From: Lenzites betulinus
Taxonomy: Eukaryota; Basidiomycota; Agaricomycetes; Polyporales; Polyporaceae
Assembly (NCBI GenBank): GCA_022264855.1
Contig: JABYQU010000001.1
Coordinates: forward strand, 310,001 to 374,000
Length of the DNA: 64,000 bases
Reading direction: 5' to 3'
The notes beneath the pieces are model-generated. The model saw nothing but the letters and a program-made list of their open reading frames with translations, ran no database searches and was not told the DNA's origin. Below are positions 47,738 through 58,478 of the stretch, piece after piece. Each line of letters opens with the position of its first letter. Within the stretch, counting starts at the first letter, position 1. Position numbers and translations under genes: made by a program.

Positions 47738-48779
47738 CTACGCTGGACTATTTGGGTCATCTCGTTCTATGAAGGGGAGCTCCAACGAAACCTGCAAAAG
47801 TAACAATTGAGTTCGTACGATGCTATGATAGTATTGAACCGCCGCTCACTTCGTCTATTGCTTTTTCGATCCTGGTTTTCAACGCCGAAGCATAATCCAT
47901 GAGCTGCTCACACGCAGTCTTAAAAGTGCAGGTGTCGCATTGAGGGATAAGCCCCAATGCGTCGGCCAAAATATTATCATGAACCATCACATCACCGTCG
48001 AGGCCACCTTTGAGGAGCGCCACCGTAGCCGCTGTGTCGTAACGGACCCACCATGCGCAGACCGGTACGCGGTGATGACCAAGATGCCGAGGGCAGGTTG
48101 TACAGCGATACCAGACCCACGTTTTATACCCAGCAAGCCCAAAAAAAGTGAGTTTGGAACCTTCCTGCAGAAGATATCCACGGTGTGCATGGTCGCCTTC
48201 ATATAGCCACTTGGGGGTGCGGGCCAACTCGTCCACGACCGCCTGACGACATGCGCTTCGATATCGAGCCAACGAGAGTGATGCGTAGGGGAGTGCAGCG
48301 ATCTCGGGTGGCAAAGAATGCAAGGCCATGTGATCGGGCTCTTTGACGAGCAATCTCGCCGCCTTTCGTGCAAGGGCCGGGAACTCGTAACGCCAGGCGA
48401 TAGCGTAAGTGCGCAACGGCGACTCCTTCTCCGCACGATCGCGCAGCGCGCGACGGGCGAAGGCTACCACGCTCGAGATCGCGTACTTTTGGGCGGCGTC
48501 GAGGACGGGGAAGATCTCGTCGCAGGTTTTGAAGACGGGGAACTCCGCGGGGTAGCAAAGGCGGAAAAGCCGTTCCAGTGTGTCTGCGTCCTCAGTGAGC
48601 TCGACGACCTGAGGCTGTCCTTCGTCGGCAGCGTCAGGGAGGGTGAACATGTCGCGGAAGACGTCTGAGGCTTTCTTCAAGATGAGTTTGTAGAGCCTGA
48701 AGTCCACCCGGTCGGCGGAGCGGATGATGATGTCGGCATCGGCGTCGTCGAAGGGAGATCGAACGTTGGTTTCCTCCAT
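47738..48779 (-). CDS. BTB/POZ domain protein, paralogue 1
   Basis: Start at ATG 48779 (MEETNVRSPFDDADADI). The BTB fold covers about residues 8-110: ADIIIRSADRVDFRLYKLIL, KASDVFRDMF, LERLFRLCYP and LDAAQKYAISSVV. The C-terminal part (about 200 residues) is the diverged region typical of agaricomycete BTB proteins, with a YKTWVWYRC segment and a CDTCTFKTACEQLMDYA Cys pair. I place a phase-0 intron at 47792-47849 (donor GTGAGC, acceptor TTGCAG) and a last exon at 47738-47791 that ends VSLELPFIERDDPNSPA. All paralogues in the window have the same terminal-intron position. Without it the frame stops at 47823. An ATG at 49007 sits inside a CATATAAATATG sequence that looks like the TATA box, so it is probably not used. 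BTB proteins often recruit CUL3, but no kelch or MATH partner domain is present here, so the role is unknown. Confidence 0.85.
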
Positions 48780-49004
48780 GATGAGCGAGGCGTAGAAACA
48801 AGACACAGCGAGAAGGAGGGAGGTTGGGTGATCGATGGCCGTCAAGACCGACAAGAGGGCCCAGTGATCTTCATATATGCTGAAAGAAAGCTGCTGCGGT
48901 AGCAGCGTTCTACACACGAATATGGTTTTGTACCTCGTGATGTACATTGTACGTACCCACGATTTCCCAATACGGTCACAAGCACAAGGTTTGAGCAGGA
49001 CGCC

Positions 49005-49016
49005 CATATAAATATG
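49005..49016 (-). promoter_or_regulatory. TATA box for BTB paralogue 1
   Basis: CATATTTATATG on the minus strand, about 225 bp upstream of ATG 48779. Its place argues against the in-frame ATG at 49007 as a start. Confidence 0.45.
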
Positions 49017-49028
49017 CTATGGTTCACA

Positions 49029-50063
49029 TTAGTTAGAAGGAGCAGGGAGTTCAAGGTGAATCTGTAAGAAATAGATTCAAGCAATTAACGCCAATCCGCG
49101 GGATGCGACACGACGAGTGCAATGCCGACTCACACGAGATATGGCCTCCTCTATCCGAGCCCCCAGAGCCTGACTATAATCCACCAGATCCTTCCAAGCG
49201 GCTGGAGCGCACCGGGAGCATAACGCAGCCCCGTCCACGGCCCGCGCGAGGGTCGAACTGCGAGCGACGACCTCACCCTTCGGATGCTCCTGCAGCGCCT
49301 TGATGCAGTCGTGAGTGTACCACACGTACCACGACTTCACAGCGAGCTCGAGGGTCCCCGCGGTCATGGCGCTGGACAGATCTCCAGGCTCCCGACACGC
49401 GATCCACGCCCACGACTTCCCGAGGATCGGCTTGCCGCTTTGCCAGTAGCACATCGGCTTCGAATGGGCCCCTTGCGCCATCCACTGCGTGTCGTTGACT
49501 GTCGCGATGGCGGCGTCCACGCATTGGCGGCGGTACTCCATGAGGGAAAATACACAAGCGGCGGGGAGGTGGGCGAACTCGGGAGGCATGTCGCGGGGCT
49601 GGAGGAGGAGCGAGTCGGGGAGGGTGAGCCTCGCGGCGGCGTCGATGACGCTGTCAAAGCGGTAGAGACATGCGATCCCGTACATGCGGAGGGGATCGGC
49701 TCCGGCGTCCAGCAGCCCTTTGAAGTCCTGCTCCAGGTGCGAGTGCAATGCGGTCATCTCGTACTTCCGCATCGCCTCCAACGTTGCCACGAGTTGTTCG
49801 ACACTGCTTATGGGCGTGCGGGGAACGGGGTAGCAAAGGCGGAGGATGTGTTCCACTGTGTCCGCAGTCTCAGTTAGCGAGACGACTTGCGGGGGGTCAG
49901 CGGGAGGCTCTGCGCCCTGGGGAAGGAACGTCGACTTGAAGACGGAAGACGCTTTGCCCAAGACGACTTTGTAGACACGAAAGTTGATGTCGTCAGAGGA
50001 TTGCAAAGTGAGATCCGCGTCCGGGTCATCGAAGGGCGATCGGCAGGTGGAGTGTGTAGCCAT
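49029..50063 (-). CDS. BTB/POZ domain protein, paralogue 2
   Basis: Start at ATG 50063 (MATHSTCRSPFDDPDADL). BTB region: LTLQSSDDINFRVYKVVLGK, ASSVFKSTF, VEHILRLCYPVPR and LEAMRKYEMTAL. The C-terminal region (SWAWIACREPGDLS, LCSRCAPAAWKDLVDYSQAL) aligns with the other BTB genes here. A 72-bp phase-0 intron (49062-49133, GTGAGT...TTACAG) joins EEAISR to the last exon 49029-49061, IHLELPAPSN. Reading through the intron gives a false end at 49077. It lies head-to-tail with paralogue 1, with only about 250 bp from its stop to ATG 48779, which supports tandem duplication. A TATATAAAG-like element on the minus strand near 50145 may be its promoter. Function unknown. Confidence 0.88.
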
Positions 50064-50450
50064 GCCGAACTGTTCGGACTAGGCATAAGGCCTGCAACCT
50101 AAGGCCTGAGGGGTGAGCGGGAAGGTGATCAAAGGAGGGCTTTATATCTGAGCTTTGAACCTGAGAAAGCGTGTACTGCGGTAGAGTGGACCTCTAGTTC
50201 AAAGGACTTGAAAGCGAGAACATCTTGTCGCGTACAACTTCGCTGTTCTCACTGAGCATGGATGCACGCGCCTTGTGAACGTTCTGACTTTCTGCGCAGA
50301 CCTTCCAATCTCTCCTTGCGTGCTGCAGGGGACGTGAATGAATACGGTGACTACAAAGCTGCGGCAGGTATACGTCAACCCGAACTGTTCGCGAAAGACC
50401 ACGATTCAGTACAACCTGCTGCAGCCAGATGGAAGCTTACATACTCGACC

Positions 50451-51487
50451 TCACGAGTCGTACGGCGGCAGCCCCCACTCTTCCGGTACGAATTCTTCGA
50501 GGGACTTGAGCATCAAATCAGGCGTCTCGACTGCTGGCGCAGCACCTCCCCCAATAGCCAGCAACTCCGCATCGGGAACCCAGACAACTGAAAGCTCATC
50601 AGCACTGTCCGTGCCCCATCCATTGCTGCACCACCTACCGCTCATGCCCGCGCGTTTCGCCGCTTGCACCCCAGGGATCGAATCCTCAAACACAAGCCCC
50701 TTCGCGCGCTCCGCCGCCTCCCCTTCACTCACCTGCCCCTCGCCCGCCTCGCCCTCGCCGACCCCGCGCAGCAAGAAGCGCGCCGCCGCGACGAGGAAGA
50801 TGTCCGGGTGCGGCTTCCCGCGCCCCGCGCGCACGAGCCCGTCGTCCGCACACACCACGCGCCCCGCGAAGCAGTCGAAGAGCGCGCCGAGGTGCGACGA
50901 CTTGCGCTCGAAGTTGCGCCGCAGCGAGCTCGTGGCGAGCGCGAGCGGCACGCCGTGCCGGTGCAGGTGCTGCACAAGCCTGAGCGCGCCGGGGAGCGGC
51001 TGGACGGTGGGCCAGCGCTCGTCTTGCATTGTGCGGCGCGCGGCGATGTAATGGTCGACCGTGAAGTGTGGTGGGAGGTCGGGGAAGAAGGAGAGCAGGT
51101 GGGCGGCGGCTTCGCGCTCGGCTGGGAGCGGGAGGTCGTGGTGTAAGCATGGAGTGGTTCCTGTGTGTATGCGGTATGGGGTACGCACGTTTGCCCATGA
51201 GCCCTGCCTTGATGTCCCAGGTCATCTCCTTGCCATACGGCGCGAGGAGTTCATCTGCAATGTGCCCTGGTGAGACCCGATGTGTGCAGCTCCGTCTGTA
51301 TGAACCTACTGGTCACATCCGTGTATACACGTTCGGAGTCTATGAGCAGACCTTTGTGCGCAAAGCATCAGCTAGATGCACATGCCGGCGATGTTGTGAA
51401 GATGGCAGAATCAGTACCATCCATGTCGAACACAACATACTCGACCTTTGGCCTCGGCGTGCGTGTTTCCGATTGTTGTGCCATCAT
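50451..51487 (-). CDS. HAD-superfamily hydrolase, pseudouridine-5'-phosphatase/GS1-like
   Basis: A haloacid-dehalogenase-fold phosphatase. The start MMAQQSETRTPRPK at 51487 is followed by motif I. The first exon ends within VEYVVFDMDG, and the next, tiny exon gives LLIDSERVYTDV. Both Asp residues (DMD) are present. Further exons give ELLAPYGKEMTWDIKAGLMG, then EREAAAHLLSFFPDLPP. Motif II is VPLALATSSLRRNFE (Thr/Ser). Motif III is GRGKPHPDIFLVAA (Lys). Motif IV is GLVFEDSIPGVQAAKRAGM. The C-terminus ends LPPYDS. Four introns, the first three closely spaced. These motifs match the GS1/HDHD1 group, which dephosphorylates small phosphorylated metabolites such as pseudouridine 5'-phosphate, but substrate cannot be told from sequence. 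The gene follows the two BTB genes on the same strand. Confidence 0.88.
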
Positions 51488-53169
51488 ATGACTGCTTCCG
51501 CTGTACTATTGTAAATCTTGTGTGATCACCGACAATGCTTCAAACAACAAGGTTGTCCACAAGCTGGTTCAGCGATGAAAGAGGAATACAGCCTGTGGGC
51601 GCTAACTTGATCGCAAACACAAGCCCCGGGACGATCGGCCCCCGAAACGGGCCTTGGCTCCCGGTGCCTGGCGACACCGCCACCGATTTCCCTCCCGATT
51701 GACCGGCCACAGCTGTGCGACGGCGCCGCCTGCATTCCGACTCGGGGAGCGCAAAAACTTACAACCACGCATCCCTTGATCAGTGCGCAGGTTGCGAGAT
51801 CTTCAAGGTTGACGTCATTCCCAAGGACCAAACCCTCGCTGTCAGTATGTTCAGTTCACGGTTGGTGAGACGATCGATGACATACGTGCAGGCAGTTGCA
51901 TGTGAGAAAGGGTGCGGACAGGGACAGGGACCAGGGCCCCAAAGAGTGATTTATCGCTCTGCAGCGTGCGCTGAGCACCACTCGCCTGCGCGCCGACGTT
52001 CACGCGCGGGGAGTGCACGCGGCGGTCGTGGCGGTCGCTGATGGGCCCGGGTTGCACGCATGCTGCTGGTGACGACGATGCCCGACCCCCTGCAAGTTTC
52101 TCTCGGGATATGGTGAGTAGTAATAGAATAACTAATTGTATTTCGCCCTGCGAGGAATCCGAATTACACGACAAGACCGCGGAACTCAGACGAGTCAGAG
52201 GGGAATAAGGACAATAGCCACCGATACCGACCTGCGCCCCCTCTCACGTTCAACACGGGATGACAACAAGGCTTGCGGGGAAGCCTACATGAACAAGCCA
52301 CGCCTCTCCCCGAACCCGGCCCATGCGCGGACAACGCGGCGCTAGAACCGCGCAGGGCCCATCGAACAAGCTCCAGATTAACAAGGCGGGGTGCGGAGAT
52401 TGGCAGGCCGCACCAGACCGTCACAGCACACGGGAGATGTTTACTTACGAGAATGAAAATGAATATGAAAAAAATGCGCAGGACGATCGACGCGTGCGTG
52501 CGCGAAGTTCTCGGTATTGTGGCAGAGATCGGCCGCAGCGCGCGCCGCCAAGAAGAACGCGAAGCCGAGGGGCGCCTGCGCCCGGTGACGAGAGCGCGAA
52601 GATCATCCATATACGCGGAAAGTTTAAGGTAGGTCGTCAAACTCGTGAGCCCCGGGGTATCTACATACAGCTGAGGACAGGGCGCGTATCTAGCAGGTGC
52701 AGCCGATGCGCGGCGTGCAGGGAACGTGTGGTAGGCGGGTGGTGGTGGAGGTAGATGTGTGCGGGATGCGACGAGAACGACGGGTGTGGCTGGCAGAGTC
52801 CACGCGTGCTTATTTCTAAGAAGTTGGGCGGGGGATGGATGGATGGGGCGGATGGTGGATGATGGATGCATAGGACGGGGGAGCAGGTTAAGCACGTAGG
52901 GTGTGTACGTGGGCAAGTAACGTTATATGTAGCGAAGAGTGCGTGGTAGTCGTACAACCCTGGAGCGCGGACCTCTATACCACAGCCAAGCGACGATGTC
53001 CGATCCAGCCGCGGCCGACCAGCCGCCAGCCCCGCTCGGCGAGCACTTCACCTCGAGGGGGCCGTCGGTCGCCTGTGGTCGCCTCGAATATATACAGCGT
53101 GCACCGCGACGAGTCGCACTGTGCGCGGGCAGGCGCGAGCCACAGAGCCACGGCGCCCTTAATGGGAGC
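51488..53169. other. 1.7-kb interval without a supported gene
   Basis: A short segment at about 51770-51845 reads GLVLGNDVNLEDLATCALIKG on the minus strand and could be an exon of a small unrecognised gene. I could not join it to a start and stop with canonical introns. A 250-residue minus-strand frame at 52164-52916 is compositionally biased and has no recognisable features. Confidence 0.4.
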
Positions 53170-54180
53170 CTATAGCTTCTTGGCCTTCTTCTTGCGAGCC
53201 CCGTCCACGACGCCACCGGCGTCCGTGATAAGCCGCTGCAGCTCGCCCTTGGCGGCGAGGTAGCGGACCTCCTTCGCGCTGCCGACCGTGTGGCCGCCCA
53301 CTAGGAGGATGGGCAGCTCCGCGGTCGACGTGAGGCGGAAGAGCAGAGACACAAGCACGCTCTCGTCCGCTGGAGAGGATCGGAAGGCGTTAGCGGAAAG
53401 CCAAGGCGCGCTACCGGTGCCACTCACGTCTCTGGTCGACGTCGACGATCGTCGGCGCGGGGCGCAGGTACAGATCGGCGAGGACCTGCTTAATCTCGCG
53501 CGATACGGGCGAGTGGACCTGGGAGACCGAACACGGACGATGAGCGCCCCCTCGAGTAATCGGGCCACCGCCGCGGCCGCTTGCGGGGAAGATAGTACGG
53601 TACGCACCTTGGAGTAGAGCATGACCGGGTTCCGCGCCCAGACGTCGTGTATCACGGCCTGCAGCTCCTCCTGCGCGTGGGGCCCGCGCGTGTCGAAGTC
53701 GAGGACGAGCTGGGGGTCGATCGGGAGGGACGGGTCTATGCTGGACGGGATCACGTTCTGGGGGAGGCTGGCGATGAAGCTGGACACGGCGGCGAGCTCC
53801 TGGGTCTGGTTGAGCGTGATCTGGGGGCGGCCGATGTTGCTCGAGGAGGGCGTCGCTTTCGGTTTGCGCTGCCGGAGGGCGGCTAACCGGAAGGCCTCGG
53901 GCGTCCAGCGCGATGGCCGGGCGGCGTCGTCTGGCCGCACGCGCTCTGCGTCGAGGAAGGCGATGGGGCGCAGGGCGGGGGGCGAGACGAGGAGGACGTA
54001 GACGGAGACGGCTACGAGGACGAAGAGGGCGAGGAAGGTGGTGTGCAGCCAGTATGTGCGGGGCTTGCGGGGGGACATGGGGAGGGTGGCGATGTTGGGG
54101 ATGGGGGTGAGGGGCGGGGAGTCGAGGGAGACATTGCGCATGTCGGGGAAGCGGGCGGAGAAGGTGCGACGGTGGGACAT
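53170..54180 (-). CDS. Membrane-anchored glutaredoxin-like protein lacking the catalytic cysteine
   Basis: Start at ATG 54180 (MSHRRTFSARFPDMRNV). A single transmembrane segment follows at about residues 44-65 (TTFLALFVLVAVSVYVLLV), then a long linker (about 130 residues) as in the yeast Grx6/Grx7 early-secretory-pathway glutaredoxins. The glutaredoxin fold is seen as NPVMLYSK, then VHSPVSREIKQVLADL, then PTIVDVDQRPDES, LPILLVGGHTVGSAKEV and KGELQRLITDAGG, split by two introns. Where the family has CPYC or CxxS after the first strand, this protein has VHSPVS, so no catalytic Cys is present. The TVP motif is replaced by LPI. The GGHTVGSAKEV glutathione-site loop is kept. It ends with a basic KKKAKKL tail, a possible ER-retrieval-like signal, though on the luminal side if the protein is type II. 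Redox activity is probably lost, and it may bind glutathione or a partner (inference). Confidence 0.78.
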   Translation of the reverse strand: MSHRRTFSARFPDMRNVSLDSPPLTPIPNIATLPMSPRKPRTYWLHTTFLALFVLVAVSVYVLLVSPPALRPIAFLDAERVRPDDAARPSRWTPEAFRLAALRQRKPKATPSSSNIGRPQITLNQTQELAAVSSFIASLPQNVIPSSIDPSLPIDPQLVLDFDTRGPHAQEELQAVIHDVWARNPVMLYSKVRTVLSSPQAAAAVARLLEGALIVRVRSPRSTRPYRARLSRSSPICTCAPRRRSSTSTRDVSGTGSAPWLSANAFRSSPADESVLVSLLFRLTSTAELPILLVGGHTVGSAKEVRYLAAKGELQRLITDAGGVVDGARKKKAKKL

Positions 54181-55910
54181 GGCGGAGAAACGGATTATAA
54201 GAGATGGCAGGAGAAAGGAGTGGCAGAGGCGTGGCCCCAGTATCGAATCCGTCCAGGAGAAAGAAAAGTTGCAAGACAAGTCGGCGCTGTCAGCCTAGCC
54301 CGCCTCTTCACTTATCCTCCCCGCCACGTGCCTGATAACCCCCGCCCGCGCCTTGTCACTCTCTCTCCGTCCTCCGAGTCCTCCTCGTCTTGTCCCCACA
54401 ACCTTCTGCACTCGCTCAACAACACTTGCGTCGGAGAGCCCACCCACCCTTTGTCGCATACGCCTTCAAGCTTCAGTAGTACCGTGACGCCATGCCGAAT
54501 CACACGCGCGCCTTCTCAGCGCGATCAGAAGCCAATCATCGCACCTTGCGGTCCTTTCTCCGTCGATTCTATCAATTGCATGCATGTCTCCCGCTCTCGA
54601 AGCCTCAGCTTGGATGCCTTCCATCCACCTGCAACGCTCTTACAGTTCATTGACATCTGTCAATTGTGTCCCAGCCGGCCTGTCTACGCCCTCGCCAGCG
54701 CAGACAACACGAGCTGATTTTGTTACCTCTGCTTGATGTCATAGAACTGCTGATAAGCTTGTTGCTGAGACAGTTATCTGGATGGCTCGGTGTGATCGAT
54801 AAATCGCCCGCACCGACATCAAATGCATGTGAACACTGAGTACCAAGCTCTATCGCCAATGGTCGGCTCCTCGGGGGCTCTGGCGATTGTGAGGCGAATG
54901 CAGCGAGTGTTGGCAAATGCTCGAAATTGTGTTTTTCGCGTTTCTACCGTAGTGTGGCGAGCTGATTTACCAACTAATACATGTCCTTCTTTGGGCTGTG
55001 ACGTAGAGTTCACGGATCGGCTACAACATGTGAAGAAACCTTTGCGGCGTCGAAGCAGAATCGTGTTCTTCACAGAAGACAGAATTGAGGGTATATGTAG
55101 TGCAAGTGAGCTGAATCCCTGAATCCCTTCCCTCTCTCCTCCCATATCGCGTCGTTCCTTGTCCCCATGCCGAGGAGCGGGGTGCTCCAAGTTGTCCGTT
55201 CACGTCAAACCCACTGCCAGCACCGTGCCCTGCACGCAGACGAGACGAGTCCGACTCGAAGGAATCAAGCGGAACAGCATTGAAGACCACTCGGCGTGGC
55301 GGCGGCTACAGCGGTGAGTACATAATGTGTTTTCATCTTACTGATGCCGCGCGCGTTTGCGCTCCATGCAGATCTACTTCAATGGGTCTCCGACATACAG
55401 CTGGAGTGAAAGAAAACACGGCGGGAGCTAGCCGTTCGAGGCATCCACTACACCGTGAATATTAATACTATGTCCAAGCGTGTCCGTCACGTTCATGTGT
55501 ATCGACCATGTGAGATTCATCTTTCTTACTCTATCCTCTCATTTTGGATTAAGATCCTGTTGTCAGCAGGGAGATTTCGTGCAGATATGTTCCTTCTTAT
55601 GCGACGTTAAGTTTTTCACGGCCTCTCGGCCACTTTCAGTGACTGCCTGCCCAATCATGCAGGCCAGGTATTGATCAAGGTGGAATGTTGAAGTAGGCTA
55701 ACTAGGAACTCCCTACATGACAAGTCTACTATTGTCTGTGGCATTCGCCGCTGCCAAATCTGGCCAGTTCGATATCGTGGTACGTACATTCCCAACTCAT
55801 CACCTGATCTTTCCCGCCGTGGTCTAAAGAAGGCTTCTCTACCGCAGCCACGCTTCTTTCCGGTCCTGTGAGGCGAGCCCCCCGCGAGCTAGCTACAGCG
55901 CTAGGCGGCG
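54181..55910. other. 1.7-kb interval without a supported gene
   Basis: No frame with family signature or convincing exon structure. It contains the promoters of the divergent glutaredoxin-like (minus) and BTB paralogue 3 (plus) genes. Confidence 0.45.
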
Positions 55911-57012
55911 ATGTTTGCAGACTCTACATCGAACCGCCTTCTCGACGACGCCCTTGCAATGCTTGGCCCTGCCGTTATGGAAAAACCGGCCATCTCGCCC
56001 CTCTTCTGCTACTCGAATGCGGATGTCATCCTCCGTTCGTGTGACGGAGTAAACTTCCACTTGCACAAGGACATCCTCGGGCTGGTATCTCCTTTCTTTG
56101 AGGGGATGTTTGACCTTCCGGCGCCCGCTGAGTTGCAGGATACGCCCCAAGTGGTCGATGTGATGGAGAGCACTGATACTCTGGAGGACCTCCTCCTGAC
56201 ATTCTACCCGGGGCGCCGCCGACAAACGCTAGTGCTCAGCCGCCTCCGCGCTGTGATCCACGCGGCGGAAAAGTACGACATGTTGCCATCCGTCACCGTC
56301 CCGCTCCACGATAACCTCAAAATCTTCCTCTCATCAGAGCCGCTCCGGGTCTACGCCATCGCGTGCTTGCTGAAGGACGTCGAGCTCGCGCGAACCGCGG
56401 CCAAGCGCCTCCTCCAGCATCCCGACTGTGTGGTCCCCTCTCTCGCCCCACCTGAGTACTACGAAATCCCCGCAATCGCGATCTGGAACGTGCACAAATA
56501 CCGCGAGAAGTGCGCCGAGGTCGCATTGGAGGCATTCAAGGACCGCGACTGGATTCTCTCCGCGCCTAACCGGCGTGTGTCCGTGTCAAGGAAAGGGATC
56601 GCCGACACGTCGAGTGCGTGGGTCTGGCTTGCTTGCCGTACGTGCGCCCAAAGCTCGCAGGAGTATGCCCTGTCGAATACTGCGACTGGCCGGTGGGGTG
56701 AGGTCCGCCCAAGGGCATGGTGGCAGAAGTACTATGACACGGCTGTGCGCGAGCTGTCCTTGCGCCCTGTCGGTGCCACCGTCGCCCAATCGCAACTGCT
56801 ACGAACCACCATTGCCGAAGCTGCAACCTGCAAGACATGCGGTCCAATTGCTGCGCTGGAACTGTACGAGTACGCCGAGGAGCTGGCCAAGAGGATCGAA
56901 ACAGCGATCTCAAAGGTATGCAGTTATATATGTACCATAGAATGAGTCTTGATGACACACACCCTAGATTGACATTGTGCTTCCGTTTGCGGACTCAAGA
57001 GAGCATGCATGA
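55911..57012 (+). CDS. BTB/POZ domain protein, paralogue 3
   Basis: Start at ATG 55911 (MFADSTSNRLLDDALAML), with about 35 residues ahead of the BTB fold. BTB region: NADVILRSCDGVNFHLHKDI, VSPFFEGMFDL, LEDLLLTFYPGRRR and IHAAEKYDMLPSV. The C-terminal region has SSAWVWLACRTCAQ and CKTCGPIAALELYEYAEEL, which align with paralogues 1 and 2. A 52-bp phase-0 intron (56916-56967, GTATGC...CCCTAG) leads to the last exon 56968-57012, IDIVLPFADSREHA. Reading through gives a false stop at 56945. The conserved terminal intron and xLELPF/IVLPF end support this model. It lies on the opposite strand to paralogues 1 and 2 and is more diverged. Function unknown. Confidence 0.88.
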
Positions 57013-57267
57013 TAGTTCGCCATGGTAAGTCAAAGCCAAATTCCGCCGGGTTGCCTCGAGCTGAATGCCAGGCACGTGCGCTGATTCGTACTATCTACGT
57101 CCGTAGTGTGTCGTCACCTTACCGCAGCACCAGAAGTAATAAGATAGCGCTCACCGCAGACTACGTAACATTCCCTGAGGGCAAGGACCTTCAAGTTCTT
57201 GAGACCTGCTCCCATATCGTCCTCCCGTATCCACCTCTTTAGCTCATCATAACTGCCTCGCTGTGCG

Positions 57268-57958
57268 ATGGAAACCAACAACCACCCGACTCGCTCCCCC
57301 TTTGACGATGCCGATGCGGACATCATTTTTCATTCGTGCGACGGCGTCGCATTTGGCGGGCCGCTAGAGAGCTGCTCGAGATTCCTTCCTTCGCGGAGCC
57401 CAGCCGTCCCCCTCCGGAATTCGGTGATCTCCCGGCGCTCGCGCTGTACGCCGTCATGGTGTACCGTAGCTCATGCGTGAAGGCTGCTCTGGCAAAAATT
57501 TCGTGGCACCAGAACCACAAGTTGATGAGCCATAGCCCGAAGCACCCCTACTCGCCGTGGATCTGGCGTTCGTGTAGGGCACACCCGGTGCAAGCAGGGA
57601 CTCCGACCGTGCCAACGTCAGAAAAAATCATTGATTGGAGGGGGACCGTGATCGGTGAACTTGGAGAGCCCACACAGTGGTGGTGGGAGTATATCAACAG
57701 TCTCACCGCGGCGCTTTCTACGCGGCTCGTCCCTCGGCTTGCCACCGATCTGTCTCTCCTCGAGCCTCCGGTCACAGAGGCCTCCAAATGTCCGACATGT
57801 CAGCCACGTGCACTCAGTGAAATGATCGAGTTCAGCAAATATCTCGAGTAAGAGATTGAGCAGAGTATCTGCGATGTACGTGGATTCTTTTCCGCTTGTT
57901 ACGTGTGTTCGCTATATTCATTCATCATGCTTAGGTGCGGATCAATTTGCCGTTTTGA
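57268..57958 (+). pseudogene. Decayed BTB paralogue 4 (internal deletion, frame shift, late stop)
   Basis: ATG 57268 opens ETNNHPTRSPFDDADADI and HSCDGVAF, nearly the same start as paralogue 1. At about 57352 the sequence jumps into another frame and into the middle of the family (LEIPSFAEPSRPPPEFGDLP, VMVYRSSCVKAAL), corresponding to residues about 165 onward of the paralogues. Most of the BTB fold (roughly 400 bp) has therefore been lost. The downstream frame continues WIWRSCRAHP and CPTCQPRALSEMIEFSKYL to an in-frame TAA at 57849-57851. After it the family sequence resumes (EIEQSICD). The usual phase-0 intron (57876-57934) and last exon VRINLPF (57935-57958) are still recognisable. The first frame stops at 57478-57480. 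It is a clear pseudogene beside paralogue 3. Confidence 0.88.
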
Positions 57959-58478
57959 ACTTCTCGAGTTTCGAGGACCTGTATGCGGAGTCTCCTTTCG
58001 ATATCTTTCCACAGAATCCAAATCTCAATCGGCTGCATGATGCTGTATGATTAGAGGGCCTGGGATACACACGCTAGCTGCGACAATGTACATCGACCTT
58101 GGAATCGGTATGTATGGCAGGGCTCGCCCGAATGCTCCTTGATCAATGTCGACGTGCTGCTGTGAGAGTGTCGTTATCAGAAGCCCATATGATCGTGGTA
58201 TGCATTGGTTTTGTATTGCATAGAGACGCACTACTGTCAGCATTTCAACTTTGTGCAGGGCACGTTCGCGCGCGCGTCTACTTCGCGCCCAAAGAGCTAC
58301 GACTACTATGTGTGTATGTAGTACGTGATTGATAGGCCCGGCAATTGCCTACCTCAGCCTTTCTGCGCTAGCCACGAAACATGAACTTTAACAATCATCA
58401 CAAGCGGTTGAACATCTTCTCTACGTCCTACCGCAACCCGCCCACGACGATATCTGGCTCCCCGCCGAGAACTTGCTA
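57959..58478. other. Intergenic, no gene seen
   Basis: About 520 bp between the BTB pseudogene and the HAD gene. No supported coding frame. Confidence 0.4.

Noticed and set aside
48780..49007. Longer N-terminus for BTB paralogue 1 from ATG 49007
   Set aside because: The ATG overlaps the likely TATA box and the extra residues have no counterpart in paralogue 2, which starts right before SPFDD.
51526..51845. Possible small minus-strand gene with VLGNDVNLEDLATCALIKG
   Set aside because: I could not connect it to an ATG and stop with canonical introns in a consistent frame. It is left as a note in the interval entry.
52164..52916. A 250-residue minus-strand frame
   Set aside because: Pro/Ser/Arg-biased, no domain, no conserved start or intron pattern, and other frames in the interval are equally open.
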